Shown piece by piece: positions 44,074 through 54,356 of a DNA stretch of 64,000 bases. The first letter of the stretch is position 1, and each line of letters opens with the position of its first letter. The position numbers were made by a program, and so were the translations under genes. Source of the DNA: Bacteroidetes bacterium MedPE-SWsnd-G2 (GTDB lineage: Bacteria; Bacteroidota; Bacteroidia; Flavobacteriales; Flavobacteriaceae); assembly GCA_001874335.1 (NCBI GenBank), contig MPDE01000006.1:62001-126000 (forward strand), written 5' to 3'. The notes beneath the pieces are model-generated. The model was not told the DNA's origin, ran no database searches, and saw only the letters and a list, made by a program, of their open reading frames with translations.

Positions 44074-45393
44074 ATGTTAAAAGCATTTACAGGTCATATA
44101 GATTCATATTATTCATCTCTAAAATTTTCAAAATTATTGCTGGCTGTTTCAGGCGGATTAGACAGTATGGTACTTTTAGATTTGTGTTATAAAATGGGTT
44201 TAGACTGTACTGTGGCTCATTGTAATTTCAAATTGAGAGGCGATGAGAGTGATGCAGATGAGCAGTTTGTTATTGAGCAATCTAAATCGCGAAATTTTAA
44301 TATTGAAACAATTAGTTTTAATACTGAGGAGTATGCCAAGTTGAATAAAATTTCAATTCAAATGGCGGCTCGCGAATTACGGTATAATTGGTTTAAAGAG
44401 CAATTAGACAGGTTTGATTTGGATGTCATCTTAACAGCACATCATGCCGATGATAACTTTGAAACCTTGTTAATTAATTTGACTCGAGGAACTGGCATAG
44501 ATGGATTAGTTGGTATTCCTTCAAACATTGAAGCCGTTGTAAGACCTTTGTTGCCTTTCTCAAGGCAAACAATTTTAGATTATGCTAATTCTCATCAAGT
44601 AAATTGGAGAGAGGATGGGAGCAACGCTTCAAACAAATATCTTAGAAATAAATTACGCCATGATGTCATTCCTGAAATTAAAGCAGCCGTGCCTAGGGTT
44701 TTAGAGCATGTTTATGCTACGCAAAACAATTTAAAATCGACTCAAACATTGCTAAAGGATTATGTAGCGCTGTGTAAAAAAGAGGTGTTGTCAGGAGATA
44801 TTTCGTCAAAAATTGAAATTGATTTAACTCAGCTTACAAAATTTCCAAATCACGATAAATTACTTTTTGAGATTTTGAGACCCTATGGTTTTACAGCTTG
44901 GGATGATATCATAAATCTGGTAAGTGCACAATCTGGTAAGCAAGTATTTACCTCAGAATTCAGAATTATAAAACATACCAATGCTCTTATTTTAACTAAG
45001 ACAGAACGAGTAGATAATAAAAGTTATTGGTTAAATGAAAATGAAGCTGTTTCAGTACATGGTATTAAAGTAGCAGTTGAAAAAATAGATAAAACTGATT
45101 TAAATAGAGAATTAGATAATAATTCAATTTTAATTGATGGTGAAAAATTAAAATTCCCTTTAGAAATGAGAAGGCGTGAGGACGGCGACTTTTTCTTTCC
45201 TTTAGGGATGAAAGGCAAAAAGAAAATAAGTAAGTTTTATAAAGATTTGAAACTGTCATTAGTAGAAAAAGAAAACACTTGGTTGTTATGTTCAGCTAAT
45301 GATATAATATGGGTAATGGGCTATAGATTAGATGATAGGTTTAAGCTTAATAAAGATTCAAACTGTGTGTACAAGTTGTCAATTTCAAAATAG
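44074..45393 (+). CDS. tilS: tRNA(Ile)-lysidine synthetase
   Basis: A 439-residue essential tRNA-modifying enzyme that joins lysine to C34 of the CAU anticodon so that it reads AUA. The N-type ATP pyrophosphatase motif is SGGLDS (26-31) in LLAVSGGLDSMVLLD. TAHHADDNFETLLINLTRGTG and the WREDGSNASNKYLRNKLRHDVIP segment are further signatures, and the C-terminal domain contains RRREDGDFFFPLGMKGKKKISKF. Length is standard. The start at 44074 is chosen because an earlier in-frame TTG lies in the promoter. Adenine deaminase begins 19 bp downstream on the same strand. Confidence 0.95.
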   Translation: MLKAFTGHIDSYYSSLKFSKLLLAVSGGLDSMVLLDLCYKMGLDCTVAHCNFKLRGDESDADEQFVIEQSKSRNFNIETISFNTEEYAKLNKISIQMAARELRYNWFKEQLDRFDLDVILTAHHADDNFETLLINLTRGTGIDGLVGIPSNIEAVVRPLLPFSRQTILDYANSHQVNWREDGSNASNKYLRNKLRHDVIPEIKAAVPRVLEHVYATQNNLKSTQTLLKDYVALCKKEVLSGDISSKIEIDLTQLTKFPNHDKLLFEILRPYGFTAWDDIINLVSAQSGKQVFTSEFRIIKHTNALILTKTERVDNKSYWLNENEAVSVHGIKVAVEKIDKTDLNRELDNNSILIDGEKLKFPLEMRRREDGDFFFPLGMKGKKKISKFYKDLKLSLVEKENTWLLCSANDIIWVMGYRLDDRFKLNKDSNCVYKLSISK

Positions 45394-45412
45394 ATATTAA
45401 ATAAATTGGGGT

Positions 45413-47035
45413 ATGGTTGTTAAAGGTAAGATTGTAGATGTTAGAAATCAGCGCATTTTTAATGGAGAGGTTGTTGTAGAAAACGGAATTATAACAGCTA
45501 TAAATGAAATTTACGAAACACAATCCAATTTTATAATTCCCGGTTTTGTAGATGCACATATACATATTGAAAGTTCTATGCTTGTGCCATCTGAGTTTGC
45601 GAAAATTGCAGTGAAACATGGTACGGTTTCAACAGTTTCTGATCCCCATGAAATAGCTAATGTTTTGGGTGTCCAAGGGGTAGATTTTATGATAGAAAAT
45701 GGTAAAAAAACGCCTTTTAAATTCAATTTCGGAGCACCTTCATGCGTCCCTGCAACAAGTTTTGAGTCGGCAGGAGCTATTATTGACTCCAGTGATATCA
45801 AAGATTTATTGTCAAGACCAGAAATTAAGTATTTGGCCGAAATGATGAATTACCCTGGGGTATTGTTTAAAGACGAAGAGGTTATTAAAAAAATTGAATG
45901 GGCAAAATATTTTAATAAACCTATCGATGGTCATGCGCCAGGATTAAGAGGAGAAGACGCTAGAAATTATATTGCAGCTGGTATTTCAACAGACCATGAA
46001 TGTTTTACTTATGATGAAGCTTTAGGAAAGCTAAAACATGGTATGAAAATTATTATAAGAGAAGGAAGTGCTGCTAAAAACTTTGATGCTTTAATCGATT
46101 TGTTGCCAGAACATTTTGAAAACATAATGTTTTGTAGTGATGACAAGCACCCAGACGATTTGCTATTAAGCCATATCAATGCACTTTGTGCAAGAGCAGT
46201 AAAAAAGGGAATAGATGTATTTAAAGTGCTTCAAGCTGCTTGTATTAATCCTGTAGCGCATTACAATTTGGATGTTGGTACTTTAAGAGTTGGTGATCAA
46301 GCCGATTTTATTCGTGTCCAAGATTTGATTCACTTTAAAGTCATTGAAACATATATTGACGGTAAGGCATGGTATGCTAATAATACTTCTTTAATAGAAT
46401 CTGTAGAATTTGAGGTTTTAAATAACTTTAGTTGCCATATTAAAACGCCTGAAGATTTTAAACGTAAAAGTAAAGCAGGTAAAATTAGAGTAATTGAAGC
46501 CTTAGATGGCGAATTGGTCACAAATGAAATTCAGCATCCAAGTCATTTGGTAAATGGATATTTGGAATCTAATGTAACCGATGATATTTTAAAAATGACG
46601 GTGGTAAACCGTTATCAAGATCAAAAACCAGCTTTAGCGTTTATTAAAAACTTTGGATTAAAAGAAGGTGCAATTGCCTCATCTGTTGGCCACGATTCTC
46701 ATAATATCATTGCTGTAGGCGTTAATGATGAAATGATTTGTAAGGCTGTAAACGCCATTATAGAACAAAAAGGAGGGATTTGTGCGGTTTCCAAAAACGA
46801 AACTAAAATAGTAGCGCTACCAGTGGCTGGAATAATGAGCAATGGAACATGCGAAACAATTGGTCATCAATATCATGAGTTAGATCAAATGGCAAAGACA
46901 ATGGGTTGCGAATTAAAAGCACCGTACATGACACTTTCTTTTATGGCTTTATTAGTGATTCCGTCGCTAAAATTAAGTGATAAAGGATTATTTGACGGCA
47001 CATCTTTTAAGTTTACAGCTGTGGAAATGCGATAA
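45413..47035 (+). CDS. ade: Adenine deaminase
   Basis: A 540-residue amidohydrolase that converts adenine to hypoxanthine and ammonia for purine salvage. The metal-binding HxH is H49/H51 in [13 protein letters not shown]. Other family stretches are [53 protein letters not shown] and, near the C-terminus, [13 protein letters not shown]. The length is that of the bacterial Ade type rather than the adenosine-deaminase-like type. It is probably co-transcribed with tilS although the two functions are unrelated. Confidence 0.95.
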   Translation: MVVKGKIVDVRNQRIFNGEVVVENGIITAINEIYETQSNFIIPGFVDAHIHIESSMLVPSEFAKIAVKHGTVSTVSDPHEIANVLGVQGVDFMIENGKKTPFKFNFGAPSCVPATSFESAGAIIDSSDIKDLLSRPEIKYLAEMMNYPGVLFKDEEVIKKIEWAKYFNKPIDGHAPGLRGEDARNYIAAGISTDHECFTYDEALGKLKHGMKIIIREGSAAKNFDALIDLLPEHFENIMFCSDDKHPDDLLLSHINALCARAVKKGIDVFKVLQAACINPVAHYNLDVGTLRVGDQADFIRVQDLIHFKVIETYIDGKAWYANNTSLIESVEFEVLNNFSCHIKTPEDFKRKSKAGKIRVIEALDGELVTNEIQHPSHLVNGYLESNVTDDILKMTVVNRYQDQKPALAFIKNFGLKEGAIASSVGHDSHNIIAVGVNDEMICKAVNAIIEQKGGICAVSKNETKIVALPVAGIMSNGTCETIGHQYHELDQMAKTMGCELKAPYMTLSFMALLVIPSLKLSDKGLFDGTSFKFTAVEMR

Positions 47036-47110
47036 TCAACAATTCCAAAACGTATAAATTTTGACATCTTTTTTTAATTATCTTTAAGGCTTATTTTAAA
47101 AATTAAGTCC

Positions 47111-48997
47111 ATGCGTAATTTGCTTTTACTTTTCATGTTGTGTTTTGCTTTGGTAGGATGTAACAAAAACTCAAATTCTAATGTAGATAACAATACTGTG
47201 GTAGTGGAAAATGACCCTGCCCAATATGTGAAGGCTAATTATACAAAAAAAGAAGTAAGTATTAGCATGAGGGATGGTGTGAAGTTACATACTACAATCT
47301 ATGCGCCAAACGATACTTCTAAATCATATCCAATTTTAATGAAACGTACACCATATAGTTGTAAACCATATGGGGCAGATGAGTTCGCGACTAAATTAGG
47401 GCCAAATAAATACCTTATGGAAGAAGGTAATATTTTTGTATATCAAGATGTACGTGGTCGTTGGAACAGTGAAGGCGTTTATGATAACATGAGGGCATTT
47501 ATTCCTAATAAAACTGGAGACCAAGTTGATGAAGCTAGTGATACCTATGACACTATCGAGTGGTTAGTGAATAATGTAGAACATAATAATGGTAATGTCG
47601 GGGTTTATGGAATTTCATATCCAGGGTTTTATGCCACTTATAGCTTGTTAGACGCGCATCCGGCATTAAAAGCGGTTTCACCTCAAGCATGTATTGGTGA
47701 CTTTTTCTTTGATGATTTTATTCATAATGGTGCGTTTTTGTTAAGTTATTGGAGAGCAACGGCTGTTTTTGGTTATATGAAAACAGAACCAACAACAGAA
47801 TCATGGTATAATTTTCCAGAGATAGGAACTGAAGATCAGTATGATTTTTTCAACGACGCAGGACCTTTAAAAAACTTAGAAGCGTATTACGATGAAAATA
47901 ATGTGTTTTACGAGCAAATTAAAACACATGTGACCTATGATGAGTTTTGGAAAAAAAGAGGAATTATTCAGCATTTAAAAGACATTAAACCGGCGACAAT
48001 GATTGTAGGTGGTTTATTTGATGCCGAAGATTTATATGGTCCTTTTAATACGTATTCTGCAATTGAAAAAAATAGCTCAAATGATAATACAGTGGTTTTT
48101 GGACCATGGAGTCATGGGGATTGGGCAAGAAATAGTAAGGAACAAATAATTGGAAATATTAATTTTGGTGAAGGAATCTCAGACTATTTTCAAAAGGAAA
48201 TTGAAACTCCATTTTTCAATAAGCATTTAAAAGGAGAATCGGCAAATGCCAAATCATTTGAGGCGCATATGTTTGATACTGGAGCAAATAAATGGACTTC
48301 TTTTGATAGTTGGCCGCCGCAAAATGTTGAAGCAAAGTCGTTTTACTTGACGCCTTATCAACAATTGTCTGAAGCTCCTACTTCTAAAGTAGAAGAATCT
48401 GCATTTGTGAGTGACCCTAAAAAACCAATACCTTATACCGAAGATGTAAAAGTGGTATTTACTCCTCGTAAGTTTATGACAGATGATCAGCGTTTTGCAG
48501 CAAGACGACCAGATGTTTTAGTTTTTGAAACAGAAGAACTTACTGAAGATGTGACCTTAGTTGGAGATATCCTTGCAAAATTAAAGGTTGCAACCACAGG
48601 AAATGCTGCCGATTGGATCGTGAAAGTAGTTGACGTTTTTCCAAGTGATACCGAAAATGAAGATCAAGTTCAAGATCATTTAAAATTAAGTAACTACCAC
48701 ATGATGGTTAGGAGTGAAGTGCTAAGAGGTAGGTTTAGAAATAGTATGACAAATCCAGAGCCTTTTGAGCCTAACAAAAAAACAGATGTAAATATTGAGC
48801 TTCAAGATGTGTTCCATACGTTTAAAAAAGGACATAAAATTCATATTCAAATCCAAAGTACTTTTTTCCCTTATATAGATGCCAACCCGCAAACGTATGT
48901 GGATAATATTTTTAATGCCGAAGCATCCGATTTTAAAACGCAAACGCATACGGTGTTTAGCGATTCTCAAATTGAAGTATCTGTTTTAAATAAATAA
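47111..48997 (+). CDS. CocE/NonD family hydrolase, lipoprotein
   Basis: A 628-residue alpha/beta hydrolase of the X-Pro dipeptidyl-peptidase S15/CocE group, with a lipobox (ALVGC, C17). The nucleophile is S169 in VYGISYPGFYA, the oxyanion Tyr lies in RTPYS, and the acid and His are in GLFDAEDLYG and GPWSHGDWA. The C-terminal jelly-roll domain (about 430-628) carries VLVFETEELTEDVTLVG and IQIQSTFFPYIDANPQ. Substrates of relatives are acyl esters or N-terminal Xaa-Pro peptides; here it should act in the envelope. It overlaps the next gene by one base (TAATG). Confidence 0.88.
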   Translation: MRNLLLLFMLCFALVGCNKNSNSNVDNNTVVVENDPAQYVKANYTKKEVSISMRDGVKLHTTIYAPNDTSKSYPILMKRTPYSCKPYGADEFATKLGPNKYLMEEGNIFVYQDVRGRWNSEGVYDNMRAFIPNKTGDQVDEASDTYDTIEWLVNNVEHNNGNVGVYGISYPGFYATYSLLDAHPALKAVSPQACIGDFFFDDFIHNGAFLLSYWRATAVFGYMKTEPTTESWYNFPEIGTEDQYDFFNDAGPLKNLEAYYDENNVFYEQIKTHVTYDEFWKKRGIIQHLKDIKPATMIVGGLFDAEDLYGPFNTYSAIEKNSSNDNTVVFGPWSHGDWARNSKEQIIGNINFGEGISDYFQKEIETPFFNKHLKGESANAKSFEAHMFDTGANKWTSFDSWPPQNVEAKSFYLTPYQQLSEAPTSKVEESAFVSDPKKPIPYTEDVKVVFTPRKFMTDDQRFAARRPDVLVFETEELTEDVTLVGDILAKLKVATTGNAADWIVKVVDVFPSDTENEDQVQDHLKLSNYHMMVRSEVLRGRFRNSMTNPEPFEPNKKTDVNIELQDVFHTFKKGHKIHIQIQSTFFPYIDANPQTYVDNIFNAEASDFKTQTHTVFSDSQIEVSVLNK

Positions 48998-49965
48998 TGC
49001 CAGTAGTTCATTCAAAATACGTTGCTAAAAACCTGTTTAAAAATGGTTTTATATCTACCGTTTATTCTGGATTGGTAAGAAAGATTAACGGCGTGATTCA
49101 AAAAAGAGAACGTCTGGAATTACATGATGGCGACTTTTTAGATTTAGATTGGAGTTTTGCTCAAAATAAAAGTAATTCATTGATAATTGTCCTTCACGGT
49201 TTAGAGGGAAATGCACAACGTCCTTATATGACAGGAACGGCAGCGATTTTTAATTCGAATGATATAGATTGCCTGTGTATTAACTTTAGAGGGTGTGGAG
49301 GTGAAGATAACAGGTTGTTCTCTTCATATCATTCTGGGAAAACAGACGATTTAGATGAGGTTATTACACATGTTTTAAAGCATAAAAATTACGATTCTAT
49401 CTTCCTTAAAGGATTTAGTTTAGGTGGTAACGTTGTACTTAAATATTTAGGTGAGGGCAGAGAGCTGCCTGACAAAATTAAATCGGCCGTGGCAGTTTCG
49501 GTGCCATGCTCATTATATGGCTCCATGATTGAGCTACATAAGTTTAAAAATGTACTTTACCATGATCGGTTTAAAAAGCACCTTATCGGTAAGTTAAAAA
49601 TCAAACAGAAAGCTTTTCCAGAACGCGTAAAATCATCAGATTTAAAACAAATTAAATCATTAAAAGATTTTGATGATTTCTACACTTCAAGGGCAAACGG
49701 ATTTAAGGATGCTTTAGATTATTATGAAAAGTGTAGTTCTTTACAGTTTTTAGATTCAATTTCAATTCCAACCTTAATTATTAATGCCGAAAACGATTCT
49801 TTTCTTTCTGAAGATTGCTATCCTAAAGCAATAGCAGAAGCAAACACTAATCTATTTTTAGAAATACCTAAGTACGGAGGTCACGTAGGATTTCATGATG
49901 TGAATAATGTGTATTATAACGAAACGCGTTCTTTGGAGTTTTTAAAGCAAAATGCTTGGATTTAA
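48997..49965 (+). CDS. YheT family alpha/beta hydrolase
   Basis: A 322-residue cytosolic hydrolase. The N-terminal part includes LIIVLHGLEGNAQRPYM with the oxyanion-forming HGLEG, NFRGCGGEDNR, and the nucleophile S141 in LKGFSLGGNV; the acid and His lie in NAENDSF and GGHVGF. The family, related to E. coli YheT and eukaryotic ABHD1/3, consists of esterases or lipases of unclear substrate. Its ATG shares one base with the stop codon of the CocE gene, so the two are translationally coupled. Confidence 0.87.
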   Translation: MPVVHSKYVAKNLFKNGFISTVYSGLVRKINGVIQKRERLELHDGDFLDLDWSFAQNKSNSLIIVLHGLEGNAQRPYMTGTAAIFNSNDIDCLCINFRGCGGEDNRLFSSYHSGKTDDLDEVITHVLKHKNYDSIFLKGFSLGGNVVLKYLGEGRELPDKIKSAVAVSVPCSLYGSMIELHKFKNVLYHDRFKKHLIGKLKIKQKAFPERVKSSDLKQIKSLKDFDDFYTSRANGFKDALDYYEKCSSLQFLDSISIPTLIINAENDSFLSEDCYPKAIAEANTNLFLEIPKYGGHVGFHDVNNVYYNETRSLEFLKQNAWI

Positions 49966-50076
49966 ACAGAAAGTAAATAGTATGTTTGTTATTTGAATTC
50001 TGAGTAGTTCAAAATGAAGAGGTTAACTGTTTTTTAGCTATATTGTATTTTCTTACAACATTGAAAATCAATACTT

Positions 50077-51615
50077 ATGCTAAAGAAAGTTTATGGCAGT
50101 TCTGTCTTTGGAGTTGATGCCACAACCATTACTGTTGAGGTTAACGTTAATTCTGGAATAGGTTATCATCTTGTTGGACTTCCTGATAATGCCATAAAAG
50201 AAAGTAACTATCGCATAGCTGCTGCTTTGCAAAACAATGGTTATAAAATTCCTGGGAAGAAAATCACCATTAATATGGCTCCTGCCGACTTACGCAAAGA
50301 AGGCTCTTCTTATGATCTAACTTTAGCCATTGGCATTTTAGCGGCTTCTAATCAGATTAAGGCTGAAAATTTAGATGACTATTTGATTTTAGGCGAATTG
50401 TCTTTAGATGGAAATTTACAACCTATAAAAGGGGCATTACCTATAGCTGTGCAAGCTCGAAAAGAAGGTTTTAAACGGTTTATTCTACCAAATCAAAATG
50501 CAAAAGAAGCGGCGATAGTTAATGATATAGAAGTTTTTGGGGTTGATAATATTACAGAAGTAATTAATCATTTTGATAAAGATATGCCTTTGAACAGAGT
50601 TGAAATTGACACACGGAAAGAGTTTTATAACAATCTTAATTTTCCTGAATTCGATTTTTCTGATGTAAAAGGCCAAGAAAGTATAAAGCGATGCATGGAA
50701 ATTGCGGCAGCTGGCGGACATAACATAATTCTTATTGGTCCTCCGGGTTCTGGAAAAACAATGTTGGCAAAACGTTTGCCTTCAATTTTGCCTCCTATGA
50801 CTTTACATGAAGCTTTGGAAACTACAAAAATTCATTCAGTAGTAGGAAGGGTTAAAGCGCATTCGGGTTTAATGGCTCAAAGGCCTTTTAGAAGCCCACA
50901 TCACACTATTTCAAATGTTGCTCTTGTTGGCGGTGGAAGTTATCCTCAACCTGGGGAGATTTCTTTATCTCATAATGGGGTGCTGTTTTTAGATGAATTG
51001 CCCGAGTTTAAACGCGAAGTGTTAGAGGTTATGCGACAACCTTTAGAAGACAGAGAAGTGACAATTTCAAGAGCAAAATTCACCGTGACATATCCATCAT
51101 CATTTATGTTAGTTGCAAGTATGAATCCGAGTCCAGGCGGGTATTTTAACGATCCAGATGCACCGGTTCAATCTTCTCCATCAGAAATGCAGCGTTATTT
51201 AAGTAAAATCTCAGGACCACTATTAGATAGAATTGATATTCATATTGAAGTAACTCCAGTCCCTTTTGATAAATTATCAGAAACACGCAAGGGAGAGCCG
51301 TCTTCAGATATTAGAAAACGTGTAACCGCTGCAAGAGAAATTCAAACCAAAAGGTTTGAGGATTCCTCATCAGTGCACTATAATGCCCAAATGAATACCA
51401 AGCAAATTGCTAAGTATTGTCAGTTAGATAAAGCTTCATTAGAGCTTTTAAAACAGGCTATGGAACGTTTAAATCTCTCGGCAAGAGCCTATGATAGAAT
51501 CCTGAAAGTTTCGCGAACAATAGCCGATTTAGAATCTGCAGATACTATTAATGGAAATCATATTAGCGAGGCCATTCAATACCGAAGTTTAGATAGAGAT
51601 GGCTGGCTGGGCTAA
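50077..51615 (+). CDS. comM: YifB/ComM family Mg-chelatase-like AAA ATPase
   Basis: A 512-residue protein. An N-terminal Lon-protease-S16-like fold (about 20-170, [41 protein letters not shown]) is followed by an AAA+ ATPase with Walker A GPPGSGKT (221-228) and Walker [11 protein letters not shown], and a C-terminal Mg-chelatase domain ([22 protein letters not shown], then [15 protein letters not shown]). ComM of Vibrio is a hexameric helicase that drives branch migration during natural transformation; the same activity in DNA recombination is expected. Cytosolic, single gene. Confidence 0.92.
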   Translation: MLKKVYGSSVFGVDATTITVEVNVNSGIGYHLVGLPDNAIKESNYRIAAALQNNGYKIPGKKITINMAPADLRKEGSSYDLTLAIGILAASNQIKAENLDDYLILGELSLDGNLQPIKGALPIAVQARKEGFKRFILPNQNAKEAAIVNDIEVFGVDNITEVINHFDKDMPLNRVEIDTRKEFYNNLNFPEFDFSDVKGQESIKRCMEIAAAGGHNIILIGPPGSGKTMLAKRLPSILPPMTLHEALETTKIHSVVGRVKAHSGLMAQRPFRSPHHTISNVALVGGGSYPQPGEISLSHNGVLFLDELPEFKREVLEVMRQPLEDREVTISRAKFTVTYPSSFMLVASMNPSPGGYFNDPDAPVQSSPSEMQRYLSKISGPLLDRIDIHIEVTPVPFDKLSETRKGEPSSDIRKRVTAAREIQTKRFEDSSSVHYNAQMNTKQIAKYCQLDKASLELLKQAMERLNLSARAYDRILKVSRTIADLESADTINGNHISEAIQYRSLDRDGWLG

Positions 51616-51670
51616 TACTTACAAAAAGTGTAATATTCTAATGAGATTATTGATGATTATGTGTAGGTTT

Positions 51671-51715
51671 GTAGGAAAACATTAATCAGGATAATTGAAT
51701 TAAATTTTTTCCTAC
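51671..51715. promoter_or_regulatory. 9-bp inverted repeat upstream of the orphan-kinase cassette
   Basis: GTAGGAAAA (51671-51679) and TTTTCCTAC (51707-51715) are exact complements 27 nt apart, 66 bp before the ATG at 51781. They could form an RNA leader hairpin or paired protein sites. No canonical -7 box was found nearby. Confidence 0.3.
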
Positions 51716-51780
51716 GACTTTGTACGTATTGTTATAATTGTTAAATTGCTAATGTGTTAACTATTAAATATTTATAAATT

Positions 51781-52152
51781 ATGGGAAAAATAATTTCGGC
51801 AGCAGATGCTAAAACATTGAATGATGCATATGACTCAAGACATACGCTAATTAGTAATGATATCGTAAAACAAGCAGATAACAGATCTGTTTGGTATTCT
51901 ATTACAGAGTTAGAAAGTTTTATTGCTAGTGCTAAAGCACAAGCCTCAAGTAATAACTATACTCTTGATGGCATGCGGGTATATATGGCGGCGTATTCAG
52001 ATGCAGGGGGCAACGTGCCTTATACAACATCATTCATTGCACCTACAGGGACAGAAAACGTGGCTGGGGCTTCATCTCAAGATATACCGGGAGCAGATGC
52101 ATTGAATGAAGGGGGAATGGGTGTACCGCCTGATGCAGGTTATCCGCAATAA
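51781..52152 (+). CDS. Hypothetical protein, first gene of the orphan-kinase cassette
   Basis: A 123-residue soluble protein I do not recognise. No signal peptide, no cysteine. The first 80 residues look alpha/beta (ISAADAKTLNDAYDSRH, SVWYSITELESFIASAKAQA, YTLDGMRVYMAAYSD); the last 40 are Gly/Ala/Pro-rich and probably disordered (DIPGADALNEGGMGVPPDAG). It ends 8 bp before a membrane-protein gene that is itself followed by a histidine kinase, so it may be a sensory or output partner. A long AT-rich leader with an inverted repeat precedes it. Confidence 0.7.
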   Translation: MGKIISAADAKTLNDAYDSRHTLISNDIVKQADNRSVWYSITELESFIASAKAQASSNNYTLDGMRVYMAAYSDAGGNVPYTTSFIAPTGTENVAGASSQDIPGADALNEGGMGVPPDAGYPQ

Positions 52153-52160
52153 ATTATAAA

Positions 52161-52874
52161 TTGCAATTCTTTTTTTACCATTACTCCTTATTTTCTCTTT
52201 TATGCAGTTTTATTGCTGCCTTAACAGGTTTTTTGTTATTTGATAAATTTAAAAACACGAATGGACGATATTTTATTTATTATTTGTTTTTCGTATTTAT
52301 TATAGAGCTTATAGGGGGGTATACTGTTTTTATAGATCGAAATAGAGAATTTTTAGGTTTGCGTGATTGTTTATTAAACACTCCGTTTTTAAATAATTTT
52401 TGGTGGTACAATATTACATGGAAAATTGTAGCAGTTATTCTATTATCTAGATTCTATCAAAAAGTTTTAGAAAATGAAAGTTTTAAAAGGATACTGAAAG
52501 TATCAACAATTTTATTTACAATATTTGCTTTCTTCTATGTTGGATTTAATTGGGATATTTATTTAAACAAATCTTTGATTGTATTAAAACTAACAGGTAG
52601 TATTATTGTATTACAATGTGTAGTGTTTTATTTTTTAGAATTGCTTAACTCTGAAAAAAATATAGCCTGTTTTAGTTCGCTAGAATTTTATGTAAGTGCT
52701 GTAATTTTAATTTGGTGGTTGACTACTATGCCACTCGATTTTTACAATGTATATTTCGACGCTAATGATAAAAGCTATATCAAATTAAGGTACGGAATTT
52801 TGTTTATTGCTAATTTATTAATGTATTTATGTTTTTCACTATCCTTAATTTATTCCAAACCTCAGAACAAGTAA
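52161..52874 (+). CDS. Hypothetical multi-pass membrane protein beside a histidine kinase
   Basis: A 237-residue protein with about six or seven hydrophobic segments (for example SLFSLLCSFIAALTGFLLF, YLFFVFIIELIGGYTVF, ITWKIVAVILL, SIIVLQCVVFYFLELL, FYVSAVILIWWL, ILFIANLLMYLCFSLSLI). It starts at TTG; no ATG exists in frame until late. I cannot assign a family. The kinase that follows has only one membrane segment and no sensor domain, so this protein may be its membrane sensor. The kinase start is 2 bp downstream (GTG) or overlaps by 46 bp (ATG). Confidence 0.7.
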   Translation: MQFFFYHYSLFSLLCSFIAALTGFLLFDKFKNTNGRYFIYYLFFVFIIELIGGYTVFIDRNREFLGLRDCLLNTPFLNNFWWYNITWKIVAVILLSRFYQKVLENESFKRILKVSTILFTIFAFFYVGFNWDIYLNKSLIVLKLTGSIIVLQCVVFYFLELLNSEKNIACFSSLEFYVSAVILIWWLTTMPLDFYNVYFDANDKSYIKLRYGILFIANLLMYLCFSLSLIYSKPQNK

Positions 52875-52876
52875 CT

Positions 52877-53662
52877 GTGACAGAGTCAGAACGATACCTG
52901 CTGGTATATATGATGGTAGTATTGTTTGTTTTAACAACATTAATTATCTTATTTTTTGTCACCTTTCAAAAAAGAAAGAACAAATTGTTGATAGAAAAAT
53001 TTGAGCAGCAAAAGCGGTTTGAGGAAGAAATTATAATCACTCAACAGGAAATTCAGGAGGAGACTTTAAAACATGTTGGTCGTGAATTACATGATAATAT
53101 TGGTCAATTGTTAGCGGTTGCAAGTATGCAAATCAATTTAATAGAGAATACTGTTGAAGAAAAGTCGCGAGCGAAAGTTAAAGACACGTCAAACATTATT
53201 AAAGATAGTTTACAAGAGGTTAGAGCGTTGAGCAAATCGCTAAATACAGATGTTATTTTTAATGCTGGATTAGGACCATCTATTGCAAATGAAGTTGAAC
53301 GTATCAACCGAATGAACGTTCTTGAGGTGAAAATGAAGGTTGAAGGTGAGATTATGGATTTCGAAAATAAAAAGGATGAAGTAATTGTGTTTAGAATATT
53401 TCAGGAATTTGTTTCCAACACCATTAAATATGCTAATGCCAAGTCAATTGAAATTATGTTATCATTTACTCCAGATGAATTAGATATCAATATTTCTGAT
53501 GATGGAGATGGCTTTGATATATCAGAAACTAAAAAGGGAGCAGGACTCATCAATATGGAAAATAGGGCAGAGATGATTAATGCTACCTATCAATTAAATT
53601 CGGAAGTTGGTAAAGGAACCTCTTTAAATTTAAAATATCCGTTTAAGCCAAAATCTAACTAA
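52877..53662 (+). CDS. Sensor histidine kinase (NarL/HisKA_3 type), orphan
   Basis: A 261-residue kinase with one N-terminal membrane segment (VYMMVVLFVLTTLIILFFV), a short coiled region, a HisKA_3 dimerisation domain with the phospho-acceptor His in GRELHDNIGQLLAV (H72), and a HATPase_c domain. The N-box is SNTIKYANA, G1 is SDDGDGFD, and G2 is GAGLINMENRAEMI. The GTG at 52877 is chosen because it avoids overlap with the membrane-protein gene; an ATG at 52829 would add 16 residues. No response regulator is adjacent and there is no extracellular sensor domain. The 3' end overlaps the convergent pseudouridine synthase gene by 8 bp. Confidence 0.87.
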   Translation: MTESERYLLVYMMVVLFVLTTLIILFFVTFQKRKNKLLIEKFEQQKRFEEEIIITQQEIQEETLKHVGRELHDNIGQLLAVASMQINLIENTVEEKSRAKVKDTSNIIKDSLQEVRALSKSLNTDVIFNAGLGPSIANEVERINRMNVLEVKMKVEGEIMDFENKKDEVIVFRIFQEFVSNTIKYANAKSIEIMLSFTPDELDINISDDGDGFDISETKKGAGLINMENRAEMINATYQLNSEVGKGTSLNLKYPFKPKSN

Positions 53663-54356
53663 CACAGGCATTCCAAATTGGGTCATCTGGTACAGGTGCT
53701 GTAACTTTTATAAGCTCTTTTTTAACAGGATGGTTAAATTCTAAACTTCTAGCATGAAGTGAAATGCTACCATCTTTATTGCTTCTATCAAATCCGTATT
53801 TTAAATCTCCTTTTATAGGACAACCAATTTTTGATAATTGACATCTAATTTGATGATGTCTCCCTGTTTCAAGATTAATTTCTAAGAGCACATAATTGGT
53901 AAGTTGCTTGACCACTTTATAGTTTAATACGGCCTTTTTGCTACCAGGAATTTCTTTAGGATAAGCTTTTGATTTATTGGTTTTGGGGTCTTTTTTTAAC
54001 CAGTTTACTAACCTGTCGGATGCTTTCGGTGGTTGATTTTTTACAATAGCCCAATACGTTTTCTGTGCTTTTTTTTCTGCAAATAAAGCATTAAGACGTG
54101 GTAGTGCTTTCGATGTTCTCGCAAACAAAACTACACCTGTTGTAGGGCGATCTAATCTGTGCACTACACCTAAAAACACATTTCCAGGTTTGCTGTACTT
54201 TTTCTTTAGGTAGAGCTTAATGATATCAGAAATAGGCGCATCTCCTGTTTTATCCCCTTGAACCAAGTCGCCAGCTCTTTTATTCACGACAATGAGATGA
54301 TTGTCTTCTAATAAAACATTTAAATTTTCGGTTGTAGAATGTATTCTTGGGCCCAC
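53655..54356 (-). CDS. RluA family pseudouridine synthase
   Basis: A 233-residue RNA-modifying enzyme that isomerises uridine to pseudouridine in rRNA or tRNA. The catalytic Asp is D69 in VVHRLDRPTTGVVLFAR. EDNHLIVVNKRAGDLVQ and ETGRHHQIRCQLSKIGCPI are further signatures. There is no S4 domain, as in RluA/TruC-type enzymes. The start is a GTG that shares its first G with the TAG stop of panB (minus strand), so it is coupled to panB. The RNA target cannot be told. Confidence 0.9.
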   Translation of the reverse strand: MGPRIHSTTENLNVLLEDNHLIVVNKRAGDLVQGDKTGDAPISDIIKLYLKKKYSKPGNVFLGVVHRLDRPTTGVVLFARTSKALPRLNALFAEKKAQKTYWAIVKNQPPKASDRLVNWLKKDPKTNKSKAYPKEIPGSKKAVLNYKVVKQLTNYVLLEINLETGRHHQIRCQLSKIGCPIKGDLKYGFDRSNKDGSISLHARSLEFNHPVKKELIKVTAPVPDDPIWNACVS

